Part shown: positions 54,701-63,900 of the stretch, piece by piece
How the letters are laid out: the number at the start of each line of letters is the position of its first letter
How positions within the stretch are numbered: the stretch's first letter is position 1
From: Schizochytrium sp. TIO01
Taxonomy: Eukaryota > Sar > Bigyra > Thraustochytrida > Thraustochytriidae
Assembly: GCA_004764695.1 (NCBI GenBank)
Contig: SMSO01000034.1
Location: forward strand, 575,501 to 639,500
Reading direction: 5' to 3'
Length of the DNA: 64,000 nucleotides
Program-made: the position numbers and the translations under genes
The notes under the pieces: generated by a model
Seen by the model: only the letters and a program-made list of their open reading frames with translations
Told to the model about the DNA's origin: nothing
The model's database searches: none

Positions 54701-55707
54701 CACGCCTCCAGTCATTGCTTGATGTCTGCCTTCGCGTACGGAATGTCAACGACCCGTATCAGGAAGACTTGGCTTGCGAATTGGTACCCTATGCGCTTAT
54801 TGAGCATGTTGAAGCCATTCATGACTTTGCTATTGCAGGTTCAAGCTCAGTCAGCCATATGGCACGCCCGAGTACAAAGCATTCTCCGGGTCTGCATGGT
54901 ATTGACGCATTCACCCTTGATTTTAAGGTGCGTTGGCCACTTTCACTGGTTCTCTCGCGACAAGCTCTTACCAAGTATCAGCTTATTTTCCGTCATCTCT
55001 TCTTTTGTAAGCATGTTGAGCGCCAACTGTGTACTACATGGCTTGCTCACCAGACGACGAAGGAATTGAATTTGCGATCTGCACTCGGCCCTGACTACTG
55101 CTTGCGCCAACGAATGCTCCACTTTCTTCAGAATTTCGAGTACTATGTGATGTTTGAGGTTCTCGAGCCACGCTGGCACGAACTCGAGAAACGCCTCGAG
55201 CATGTAAAGACTGTGGATGAGCTCATGAAGCATCATTCCGAATTCCTTGATACCTGCCTTCGCGAATGTCTGTTGACTCACCAAGGTCTTCTTAAAACAT
55301 TAGCAAAACTCATGACGACGTGCCTTCTCTTTGCAGAACAAATTGGCCGTTTCGCGAACCAACTCCAGGTGGATGAAGAGTCAATGACAGCAGCGCTAAG
55401 CGAGCATGAAAAATCCCAAGCTGGGGCTCCGCCTCGGCGACCTTCACCAGAGTCTGCAGCAGCTGAAGCATCAGCTAAAAAGCGGGCTCTGCGCAAGACA
55501 CGGATCAAGGTACAGGAGGAGCACATTCGCCGCATTGTAACTCAGGATAGCTACCGACAGATGATCCTTCGTTCGCAAGAGACATTTGATGGCATGCTCA
55601 ATCAATTCATGGACGAGCTTCTGAAGGAAGCTACTCAGGGCGAGTATCACTCTCACCTCACAAACCTGTGTACACGTCTTGATTTCAACTCATACTATCA
55701 AAAATAA
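51724..55707 (+). CDS. TUBGCP2: Gamma-tubulin complex component 2 (GCP2/Spc97) with extra N-terminal domain
   Basis: 1327 aa, about 400 longer than animal GCP2. It helps form the gamma-tubulin small complex that nucleates microtubules. From about residue 640 the order of conserved segments matches GCP2: MQGVESDYVIK, DPYNEFMV, DFNARYWDSRYTL, ILTTGKYLNVVRECG, YFLLDQGDFFVHFMDLA, WPLSLVLSRQALTKYQLIFR, CKHVERQLC and the terminal LDFNSYYQK. That covers the GRIP1 and GRIP2 (Spc97/Spc98) domains. Residues 1-300 are Asn/Ser/Asp-rich and disordered. Residues ~310-585 hold three related strand-rich units (VVLRSHRGTCVSV, VALLSKARGRFLGV, VLLRSVHAEGLFLGV), suggesting a beta-trefoil or fascin-like fold that I do not associate with animal GCP2. 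The start is the first in-frame ATG. Confidence 0.95.
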   Translation: MRSSSRPSRREGYGIGHGRGGNSSAGDATANSSHEVEGGNFDDEIFTSIDDNGEIFNNNNLRNRSGINEPHVFNGARNINSRVNSRISHRNDDFRSNTNNNDDDDDTDVQELLSALSNVPSTTTADPGASGLGAAAEFMSDVLSPETSRRLIEATGRRRGVGSSENGIENASDASKSIGSQEPNSMKFERQTQPRQSHRASQFGQYSETQTRGQNKASTALDSSVESEAISESRKVLESLNNSLPPSSSQMMAGSTASSSITSSRYQKDHQQQGLKSPQVGQLVETPALQSYEVADEKEIDARLGQDPCVLCFEDKVVLRSHRGTCVSVARPKRKGQANLNMSMFDGIEMALKNQISMKNRTSSLDTNLSSLATPQGPDFVAKVDGNPTEAACEFAIIGAALRTHTGIVKHGDVVALLSKARGRFLGVVNRDQEDVEDLDSDDEDGDVLNAYSGKPSEEEILSMPTHEPQWHVLPRRKVAGRREHWIVVEIENETTDRISERNQRIAASAARMGRRAKELGYNLAKTQFSTPHKREVTVALRSSDAVLLRSVHAEGLFLGVSNGNLRLFRAPPENGACTWSLVKTPAPYVPLWSRQRPLLNYAGASANEENRDVVGNSALNSDDGLDIITATEDDLVDAVLFAMQGVESDYVIKSSNPDGTTSWKVIEKHVQDAALLQLTSRIMPLCSDYESAIEFVQRRTRPEFGRVSHAMSAAMRALLREYDVLVAQLEHEKNGQRLSLQKLWFYVQPSMRVLHVLASVARRSEASTGGVLLNLVHDLASRGGDAKARSVYHYLVQHATVPYLEMLELWIYHGVIRDPYNEFMVYVDEDATKRTLRDDFNARYWDSRYTLRENSRGVSWHTQVHGSSDSQLAGAVTTHNHVPFFLNRLAEKILTTGKYLNVVRECGRWVENTCAERIPYSDESHMYDQIVTRAHDFASRTLLNLLLEEEQLLPRLRSLKHYFLLDQGDFFVHFMDLAHEELQKPVEQIAVPRLQSLLDVCLRVRNVNDPYQEDLACELVPYALIEHVEAIHDFAIAGSSSVSHMARPSTKHSPGLHGIDAFTLDFKVRWPLSLVLSRQALTKYQLIFRHLFFCKHVERQLCTTWLAHQTTKELNLRSALGPDYCLRQRMLHFLQNFEYYVMFEVLEPRWHELEKRLEHVKTVDELMKHHSEFLDTCLRECLLTHQGLLKTLAKLMTTCLLFAEQIGRFANQLQVDEESMTAALSEHEKSQAGAPPRRPSPESAAAEASAKKRALRKTRIKVQEEHIRRIVTQDSYRQMILRSQETFDGMLNQFMDELLKEATQGEYHSHLTNLCTRLDFNSYYQK

Positions 55708-57311
55708 CATCAGTAAAATTACACTTGATACTTCTAAATATCATCAGACTTTTTCAGGGTTCACATCTCACAAGATCGAGTACCTCTTGAGGGACATTTG
55801 TGTGACAATGGTGTCTATCTGATCTCTTGATAAAAAGCTACAAATACATTACCTAGGTGTTTTGTACCTTCTCCCAGGCTGAATGTTTAACTGGTTGGGA
55901 AGGGCTCAACTTTGAGAGGTTGCCTATGGAAATTGTTGTGACGCCATGAACATGCTAGAAATGCTGTCGAAAAACAGATCTTTATGCAGGTTTACGTTTG
56001 AGGAAAAACAATACTTAGAATCAATTCAATATTGCCATGTAAAAGTTTCTGTTTCGCTAATTACCCCGTCGTCCTTATTCATAAGAGCAGGAGAGACAAC
56101 TAAACTTTCGACAATGTATGGAAGAGCCAACCTTAAGAATAAGTCTAAAACTACTCTGCCCATAGCTGTTCACAATATCCTAGCAGTTCAACAAAACCCC
56201 GTCTTCTACTCCATTTTCTAATCTTAACATGTATTGCGTCTTCCTCATCCTCACACGAGTGTAGTGCATCCGTCCCATAATAACCCTCAGCTTACATCTT
56301 ACATCGTGCTCGAGCCCCGACTTCTTTAACGGCATAACTGCAGCAGCATCTGCGACCTTCTCAGGAGCAAGCAGTTCACTAACACATGCTCGCCGCCACA
56401 AGTTTTTGTGAATGCATGTGCGTGTATGCCACTTACTTCCAGGCAATGCGTCTACTGCCCCCCTAGTTAGTGTTAGCCTTGGTTATCTATCACCTCCTGA
56501 GCCACACTAGAAAGCGTGAGCATGCTCCTCGGAGCTTTTGCAATCGCCGACGCTCAATTCCAAATCCACGAGGCGAGCACACGAGCTTTCCAATCGCATC
56601 GTTCCCAACAGCCTTGGTCTTGCTGAAGCCAGCCAGCCAGCGTTGCTGTACCTGCAGAGCCCCTCGATCAGTCCATGCTCTTGGGGGCGTCTTGAACCAG
56701 CTTCGGGCGAAAGCAGAACTGCGGTCGCGACTGTGATTACGATTGTGGTTGCGGCAATAGTTGGCTGTTTGCGCCTGTGGCTGCTGTGGTTGCTCTTCGC
56801 CGGTCATTCATTCATTCTTCATGCGTTGGCGGAGGTCTGTCTGTCTGACTGTCTGTCTGGCCGCCTGAACTGATTGTCCTGACGCCGGTGGAATACAAAC
56901 CTCCTTTTTCTACCTGAAAGTTTCGATGGCGGATCGATAGTCTGCTGTCTGGAAGATCGCCTTTCTAGGGCCCTTGACTGACCCTTAGGCAGCGAATCTT
57001 CTGGCACTGCGAGAACAGCGGAAACTTTGGAAGAATTGGAGCTTCGCATCATTTTCATCTCATTTTCATCTCATTTTAACATTTTCAATTAAAAATGTTT
57101 TGCTTGGAGTCGCCTAAGGCTTGCTAGCTGGCGGGTAAGAGTGACGAGCAGCAGTGGGATGAAAATCAATGAAAAACGAAGCGATGCGATGCGATTGAAG
57201 TTTGAGGCCACTGAGATCTTGAGTTGGAGGCGATGAAGCAGAAGAGCAAATCCGGAAAGGCTGCATGCTATAGGGGAATCACTTGGAGACCGCTCGCGAA
57301 GGGAGCTCAGG
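55708..57311. other. Intergenic, promoter of GAPDH gene
   Basis: 1.6 kb. The left half is AT-rich; 56470-56880 is GC-richer with CATT and CTGT short runs. A CATTTTCATCT direct repeat (57050-57075) and a GCCTAAGGCTTGCTAGC segment (57112-57128) precede GAPDH. Short frames on both strands lack support. Confidence 0.55.
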
Positions 57312-58328
57312 ATGGCGAAAGTCAAGGTTGGCGTGAACGGCTTTGGACGCATTGGTCGGCTCGCGACACGGTTTTTGCTGGAGTCTGAGATCTGCGAGGT
57401 TGTGCATGTGAATGAGCTCAACGCAGATGTCACGGTGTCGGCGTACCTGCTGGAGTTTGACTCGATCCACGGGAAGTTTGGCAAGTCTGTAGAGGTGGTC
57501 GATGGCTGTATTGTAGTGGACTCGAAGCAAAAGATCTCATACTCTTCCTGTAAGACCCCTGGTGAAGTGGCATGGGCAGATGCTGGCGTGGAACTGGTGC
57601 TGGAATGCTCTGGCAAGTTCAACGACGAGGCTAAACTGCAGGCATACTTTGAGAAGAGTGTCCAGAGAGTCCTGGTGTCCGCCCCAGTCAACGGTGCAGT
57701 CAACGTTGTTGTGGGTTGCAATGATGAACTCGTCGAACCGAGTACCCGTATTGTCACTGCCGCAAGCTGCACGACAAATTGCATTGGCCCAGTGATTAAG
57801 TGCATCGACGAGACCTTTGGAATCGAACGTGGTATGATCAACACTGTTCATAATGTCACCAACACTCAATCTATTATGGACGCCCCCAACACGAAGAAAG
57901 ATGACCCTCGTCGCGCACGCGCTGGTATGCTGAATCTGGCCCCAACCTCTACGGGATCTGCCAAGGCAATCACAATGATCTTCCCTCACCTGAAGGGAAA
58001 GCTCAACGGTGTAGCTATTCGCGTGCCGCTTCAAAATGCCTCTATCACAGATTTGTCTCTCGAGCTCAAACGCGAGGTTACTGTTGAAGAGGTCAACGCT
58101 GCCCTTGCTGAAGCTGCGGATGATCACATTCTTGGCTATGAAAAACGTGGACTCGTTTCTACTGATTATATCAACGACACTCGCTCCTCAATCGTCGATG
58201 CTCTTTCTACCATGGTGGTTGATGGAAAGCTTGTTAAGATTCTCGCCTGGTATGACAACGAGATGGGCTATAGCGCACGTATGCGTGATATCGCTGAAAT
58301 TATGGCAAAGCAAATGTCTACTGCTTAA
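57312..58328 (+). CDS. Glyceraldehyde-3-phosphate dehydrogenase, arsenic-associated bacterial type
   Basis: 338 aa, full length. It oxidises glyceraldehyde-3-phosphate with NAD(P)+ and inorganic phosphate (or arsenate). The Rossmann start is KVGVNGFGRIGRLA; the catalytic pair is Cys153 (ASCTTNC) and His180 (TVHNVTNTQ). Several features depart from glycolytic GAPDH: VNELNAD in place of the usual INDP/NDPF region after the second strand, LLEFDSIHGKF, ECSGKF, PNTKKDDPRRARAG with a short loop, and YDNEMGYSARM. To my reading these match the GAPDH encoded beside arsJ in bacteria, which makes 1-arseno-3-phosphoglycerate. No arsJ-like transporter is in this window. No targeting presequence is seen, so it is probably cytosolic. 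A bacterial origin is plausible but unproven. Confidence 0.9.
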   Translation: MAKVKVGVNGFGRIGRLATRFLLESEICEVVHVNELNADVTVSAYLLEFDSIHGKFGKSVEVVDGCIVVDSKQKISYSSCKTPGEVAWADAGVELVLECSGKFNDEAKLQAYFEKSVQRVLVSAPVNGAVNVVVGCNDELVEPSTRIVTAASCTTNCIGPVIKCIDETFGIERGMINTVHNVTNTQSIMDAPNTKKDDPRRARAGMLNLAPTSTGSAKAITMIFPHLKGKLNGVAIRVPLQNASITDLSLELKREVTVEEVNAALAEAADDHILGYEKRGLVSTDYINDTRSSIVDALSTMVVDGKLVKILAWYDNEMGYSARMRDIAEIMAKQMSTA

Positions 58329-58912
58329 CCTAACCAGAGTGTCCCTAATTTCTGATCTCCTATCTGTAGAAAGGGTTCTTGCTTAATTATTGAGATTGTT
58401 GTGAGGCCCTCATTATTGAACCTTTCATACCATTTGTGTCTAAATAGCGTTCACAAAAGAAATTTTTCTTTTCTTCGATTCCATTTGATTTTATCAATTA
58501 TGCATACTGAAACATAACAGAGTTTCTCTAAATCTTAGGTTTTTCAAAGGCTGACGTGTTGCAGGGTCATAAGAGCAACGAAGAACTAGAGATGGTAGAT
58601 GATCGCAGAAATCGGAGCAAACTACTTTGGCAGAATCAAAGCAATACTACGTATACAGAACTTCTTATTTTTTCTCTAAAAAGAACAGGATTTAATAGGT
58701 CACTTGATCTCTTTGCAGATATTCCCTTCTTTCTTTTTACTCGGTTTTATTTCGAATAGAAATGGGGCGAAATTAGATAATTACAGGTCATACAGCAATA
58801 TACCTTCTACTCCACACAGATACATCGTGCAATCTATGAAGAATATGCATATTGATAAACAGAAAGCAAGGAAACAAGAAAACGGAACAGCGCGTAGCGT
58901 AAATCGTCAAAT
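58329..58912. other. Convergent 3' intergenic region
   Basis: 584 bp of AT-rich sequence between the ends of the GAPDH and Vps4-like genes. It contains only presumed 3' UTR sequence. Confidence 0.6.
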
Positions 58913-60418
58913 TCAGGAAGGAACGGCAGAACGACCTTCATGATTCACAAAGGTTTGCGTAGTTGGGCGAGTGTACCTATTTGCACGGGCGCGTCGCTCC
59001 TCTCCTTCCTCTTCCTCCTCTTGAGCTTGAAAATCATCCTCTTCGTCGGCATCTAGCTCATCGTCCTCGAGACTGATTGACTTATCTCGGCTGTCCGAGC
59101 CGAACTTTTCTGCAAATTCTGCATACTGAGCTAGTTCTGACTCATCCACTGTTGGTTTGACACGAGTCAGGGCATCCATAAGCTCGGCCTTTGTAATAGC
59201 AGGAACACGAAGTAGCTCCGTGGGAAAGTCATCCTCCAATATATTTATATGGAACGCTCCTGGATCTGAGGATGTACAAGGCACAATCACAAAGCCTTGA
59301 GGTGGTCCCCTAGAGAACCACCCGGATAAGCGCGACATAATGCCTTGCCAAAGGCTTGGAGCTGCCGCGGCCTCTTCTGGAACGTATCGGAAGTACTTCG
59401 CCTGAAGGCACTTTCGCACAGGAATCATTAGTGCTTCATTGGCCAAGTTTGATATATCTGCTCCACTAAACCCCTTCAAGCCAGCTGCAAACTCCCTAAT
59501 ATCCTTTGTTCGCAGCGCCACAAGCGACTCGTCATCTCCAAGATGAATCTTCAAAATCTTCGCCCTCGCTCTCGGTCCCGGCATAGGCACATACACTCTC
59601 TTCTCAAATCGCCTTCGTAGCGCAGCATCCAAATCAAACGGATGGTTTGTCGCTGCGACTACGGTGACTTTGTCGTTATCTGTCCCAACCCCGTCCATTT
59701 GCTTCAACAATTCTGTCAGCAGACGCCTTGAGGCATCAGATCCTGAGTCTCCTTCGCCATCCCTCGACCTTCCCAATGCATCAATCTCATCGATGAAAAT
59801 CACCGCAGGTCTCTTCGAACGAGCTTCTTCGAAGATTAATCGCACAGCCTTTTCAGAGTCTCCTAGATGTTTGGAAACGATATCTGACGCAGAAATCGAA
59901 ATGAAGGAAGCCCCTGTCTCTTTGCTGAGAGCCGCTGCAATGTGTGATTTACCTGTTCCTGGAGGTCCATAAAGCAGAACGCCTTTCCACGGTTTCCTCG
60001 CGCCAGAAAAGACCTGAGGTTGAAGTTGCGGCAAAACCACAGCTTCGCGGAGGGTACGTTTGACACCTGCGAGACCAGCGACCTCCTTGAGTCCACCACG
60101 GCGAGCAGTACGAGACCCTTCTTCGTCAAAGGCAGCAGCGGCAGCAGAGGAGATAGAGTTTGGTTGCGACGTGGAATCTTGAGATCGGGAAAGACCTTGC
60201 ACAGTCTCAAGACGTGCAAGAAGATCGCTGAGATTTTGACGTACGCGGAGACGTTGGGAGGCCCGATGCTCGAGGCGGAGGTACGCGAGGAAGAACTCGC
60301 AGGAGAGCTCGTAATGATATGCGGCGAGAGCGAAGTCGCCTTGCTCGTCAGCATCTGTGGCCCTAGACCACGATCGCAGAGCCTTTGTGTACAAAGAGGA
60401 AGCCTTGCGGTCGACCAT
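58913..60418 (-). CDS. VPS4: Vps4-like AAA ATPase (ESCRT-III disassembly)
   Basis: 501 aa from the ATG at 60418; the frame is open a further 10 codons to a GTG, which I reject. Residues ~5-75 look like an MIT domain (three helices binding ESCRT-III tails). A Ser/Ala linker follows. The AAA core has Walker A GPPGTGKS (151-158, Lys157), Walker B FIDEID (Asp210, Glu211), sensor-1 Asn258 (ATNHP) and arginine fingers in RRRFEKR (268-274). The Vps4-type beta-domain insertion and C-terminal helix (KPTVDESELAQYAEFAEKFG) are present. Two oddities: pore loop 1 is KHLG (His184) where Vps4 normally has KWxG, and a ~65-residue acidic tail extends beyond the usual end. Katanin/spastin relatives are possible, but the beta domain and end helix favour Vps4. 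It diverges from the beta-mannosidase gene. Confidence 0.9.
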   Translation of the reverse strand: MVDRKASSLYTKALRSWSRATDADEQGDFALAAYHYELSCEFFLAYLRLEHRASQRLRVRQNLSDLLARLETVQGLSRSQDSTSQPNSISSAAAAAFDEEGSRTARRGGLKEVAGLAGVKRTLREAVVLPQLQPQVFSGARKPWKGVLLYGPPGTGKSHIAAALSKETGASFISISASDIVSKHLGDSEKAVRLIFEEARSKRPAVIFIDEIDALGRSRDGEGDSGSDASRRLLTELLKQMDGVGTDNDKVTVVAATNHPFDLDAALRRRFEKRVYVPMPGPRARAKILKIHLGDDESLVALRTKDIREFAAGLKGFSGADISNLANEALMIPVRKCLQAKYFRYVPEEAAAAPSLWQGIMSRLSGWFSRGPPQGFVIVPCTSSDPGAFHINILEDDFPTELLRVPAITKAELMDALTRVKPTVDESELAQYAEFAEKFGSDSRDKSISLEDDELDADEEDDFQAQEEEEEGEERRARANRYTRPTTQTFVNHEGRSAVPS

Positions 60419-60944
60419 AGTGGAGGAGGGGACTTCAGGGGCTTTCACTCACCTCCGCACGTACAATTTGCGCTGGCGTGATGAGAAAGCTCGAGGAGCC
60501 AAATAGAATTGCTTCTTTGTTGAGAGGTTTTGATACCAAAACAAGGTGAGTAAACTTCAAAGTTAAAAGAGGGTGTGTATCGAAATTTCTTTTCTTTCTT
60601 TTCTTGGCAATCTTTGCAATAACGTCACCTTGCTTGCTTTTCTTATACTTGTGGCCTCACATGGTGAAGTTCCCCCGTTGCTTCGAATATTGCAACGAAT
60701 TCGTGGAGTGCCTACCTATACGCGCTCTCGAAAAAACGAAACCCTCTTTCGAATCTCTCCAGGTAACCATGAAAACAAGTAAAGGTTCCATAAGTTCTAG
60801 TTTGCTTAATGATCTTTTGCAAGATACAGGAGAGAAAAGAATCGCGAACAGAAACGAAGAGCGGAGATCTCATGCAAGGGATCTCCGTGCAAGGCTACAA
60901 TCAGACACTAAAAAGAGATAAACGTGTCAAAACCCCTGGGGGTC
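60419..60944. promoter_or_regulatory. Shared divergent promoter, VPS4-like / beta-mannosidase
   Basis: 526 bp between two divergent starts. On the plus strand a strong donor, ACAAG|GTGAGTAA (intron from 60547), and acceptor-like TCTCCAG (near 60763) could define a 5' UTR intron of the mannosidase gene. On the minus strand GGAG|GTGAGTGA lies just upstream of the Vps4 ATG but has no room for an acceptor. No TATA box is evident. Confidence 0.45.
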
Positions 60945-63900
60945 ATGACGGCGCCGTTGTTACTGGTGGCCTTAGCAGCAGGTCTTGTTGTGGTGTCTGT
61001 GAAAGGAGAGAAAAGGGACTTCCTGGATCCTCTGGTCAGTTCTCTCGTTGACGATCGTGTTCTAGTAAATGGAGATACTTGGGGTCTTGACAGTGCAGAT
61101 CTTGGGCCGAATGCGGCGTATCTAGTGGCACCCCAGGCACCTGTAGTTCCTCCTCGATGGAACCTCCGTTGCTTTGGAGAGAACTGCGCAATCAAAGTTC
61201 GGAATCAGAGTTTTGCAGCGAGCATTCCAGGAGACCTTCTTACTGATTTAGAGAACGCGAAAGTCATTGGCAACCCACTTTACGAGCTTAACTTTCGCGA
61301 AGAAAGCTATATTTGGTCTCAAGGAACATGGGTCTATTCGTTGGAGTTTTATGCACCAGACCTAGAGTTCTCATGGATTGTATTTGATGGGATCAAAATG
61401 GGTGCTCACATTTCTATCAACGGGGTAATTCGAGAAACTGCCACAGATCAGTTCCTCCGATACATTGTTCCTCTTAAACGAAGTGATCTTAATCGAACAA
61501 TACAACTAGAAATCATCTTCGATGACAAAATTAACGAGAACGGTCGCTTTATGGCGTGTTCTGGGGGTTGGGATTGGGCTCCCTTCACTCGGAGAAATAA
61601 AGGCGATGCGCATATTATGTCCAAAGGCATCTGGAAGTCAATATACTTTGTCTCATCGTTATCAAGTGCCATGATAACACATGTTGTACCGCAAATAGTT
61701 CCAGACAAGCACTATGTTCAACCCTTGTGCGGAAAGCCTGATCATGACAGTGATTGTGATGCCTCCTGGAAATTCCGCGTTTCTCTGCGAGCACACGTGT
61801 GGGCTCCAACAGAAGAGTCGATATCTTATCCAAATGTCTTTGTACAACTTTTTGCAGATTGGGCTCCGGATGAACCACTTGTTGCAACTACGCTTGCAGA
61901 AATTCCAAAAGATGGGGTTCTGGAGCTTAGGCCTGACCCTGCTAATTTATTTGTTGGGCGTGATCAAGTCAAACTATGGTGGCCGCTTGGCCTTGGAGAT
62001 CAGAATTTACACGAGCTTTCAATATGTCTAGGGATGGTCCCAAGTTCCGTGAATTGCGTTACCAGAAAAGTAGGATTTCGAGCTGCAGCTTTGGTAACGG
62101 GAGATGACACTGATTCAGAGTATGTGAAGTCAAGTCGTGATGCGGAGGGTAACTCTAATCATGGAATGTATTTTAGAGTAAATGGTCATATTATTCTTGC
62201 GCGGGGGTCTAACGTTATCCCCATGGACAATCAAGAAGGGCGGTATCGTGCAGACGCTCACGCTAAGTTGGTAGAAAACGCAGCATTAGCTCATTTCAAT
62301 CTCGTACGGATTTGGGGAGGGGGTGTATTCCTGCCGCGAGTATTTTATGAGACTTGCGATCGTCTTGGTGTTATGGTCTTCCATGATATGATGTATGCTC
62401 AACGAGGCCATTCGCCAATTCGTTCTGAAGTACAGGCTCGGGAAATTAGACATCAAGTTCGTCGCCTTTCACATCATCCAAGCATCGTTGTATGGAATAG
62501 CTGCAATGAATGTGTTGTAATACCAGATACCCCAACAGCCATATATGCTGACTTTGTTATCAAGCATGTGGTTCGCGAGGATGTTTCCAGAATCGTTTGG
62601 CCATCTTGCCCGTCAAATGGCTGGTCTCTTGGAGTACATCGGTTAACATCACTTCCTGTAGACCGGGAGATTGATTTGATCCCTTGGGTAAATACATCTT
62701 TCACAATCGAAGTGCATGGACCATATCGTCATGGCACTGGATTTGCAGCAACAAACGGAATCACTAAAATGCAAAGGTTTGCTCCTGATATGCCTATCAC
62801 TTTGCCCAATGCCTCAATGGCCGGAGCTGGTCCAAGCACGCCCAATCAGTTTGCGTCAGAATTCGGCACCGTCGTTATGAGCTCTTACGAGTCAATGGCT
62901 CCAACGCTAGAACCTTGCCATCATAGTCTCCATGGCGGGAGCTCGCCTGATACATGTACATCTGATATTTATGAAAATCAATGCCAGGGTAACAACACGA
63001 TGGCAGAAAGAAACTACCCGTGTGATAGCCTCATCGAGGCCTATTTTGGCCCGAACTTGAGTTTGGATTCTGTTGGCGAAGCCAAGTTCCGTGCCCAGTT
63101 GTACCTCTGTATGCTTGCTCAAGCTCTAGATATTAAAGCCTCTGTCGAAAAATTTCGGTCTGGAAACAGATTTGGTATTCTTACTTGGCAATTAAATGAA
63201 ATTTGGCCAACCGGAGGTTGGGGATCACTTGAGTACGGCTCTAATATGCAGGGCCAGGTTCTTGGTGGTCGATGGAAGATTCTTCATCATTGGTTTGCAG
63301 AAATGCTCTACAAAGATAGCATGGTGGCATGCGGAAAGGAGGACAAGTGTTACTTTCGCATGGATTACCATTACAGAGAAAAGAAATTTGGGCCTATAAA
63401 TTTGCTTGTTCATGATTTTGACACTCGTACGGGCAATATTTCTGTGCGATATAACCGCACCATTGACAAACCCTCGCCTTCGTTTACTGTGCAGCTTGTG
63501 GATCTCGGTGAGCAAAGTCTATCCTCGTCTAGCAAGAAAGCTAATATGGGAAGCTCTGTCCTCCGCATAGCGTCTTTGGTAGATAGGAAACGGAGACGAA
63601 TCCTTGCACAAAGCGAATCTTTACTTGCCTCTCCTCAAGAACTAGTTGCCGAGATGCAGGCTGATATGGATGTTGCAAGGATGCGCGGCACCTTCCGCAA
63701 TTCATCAAGACCGCTTCACGCAACTGTTTTGCCAGGATTGACAGAGAAAGGAAACTTTCGTATTCAATTAAATGTACAAAAAGAAGTGGAAAATGACAGA
63801 GAGTCGTCTCGTGGGCATGAGAGTGACATTCATCTGTATGTGTATTTGACCACGCTAGCGCAAGGACGTTTTCTCAATAACGGGTTCGCATTTACTCTTT

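Noticed and set aside
26704-60448. Starts at 26704 (GTG), 49487 (TTG), 51688 (GTG) and 60448 (GTG, minus)
   Set aside because: Non-ATG codons. In each case a downstream ATG gives a normal family N-terminus or better context.
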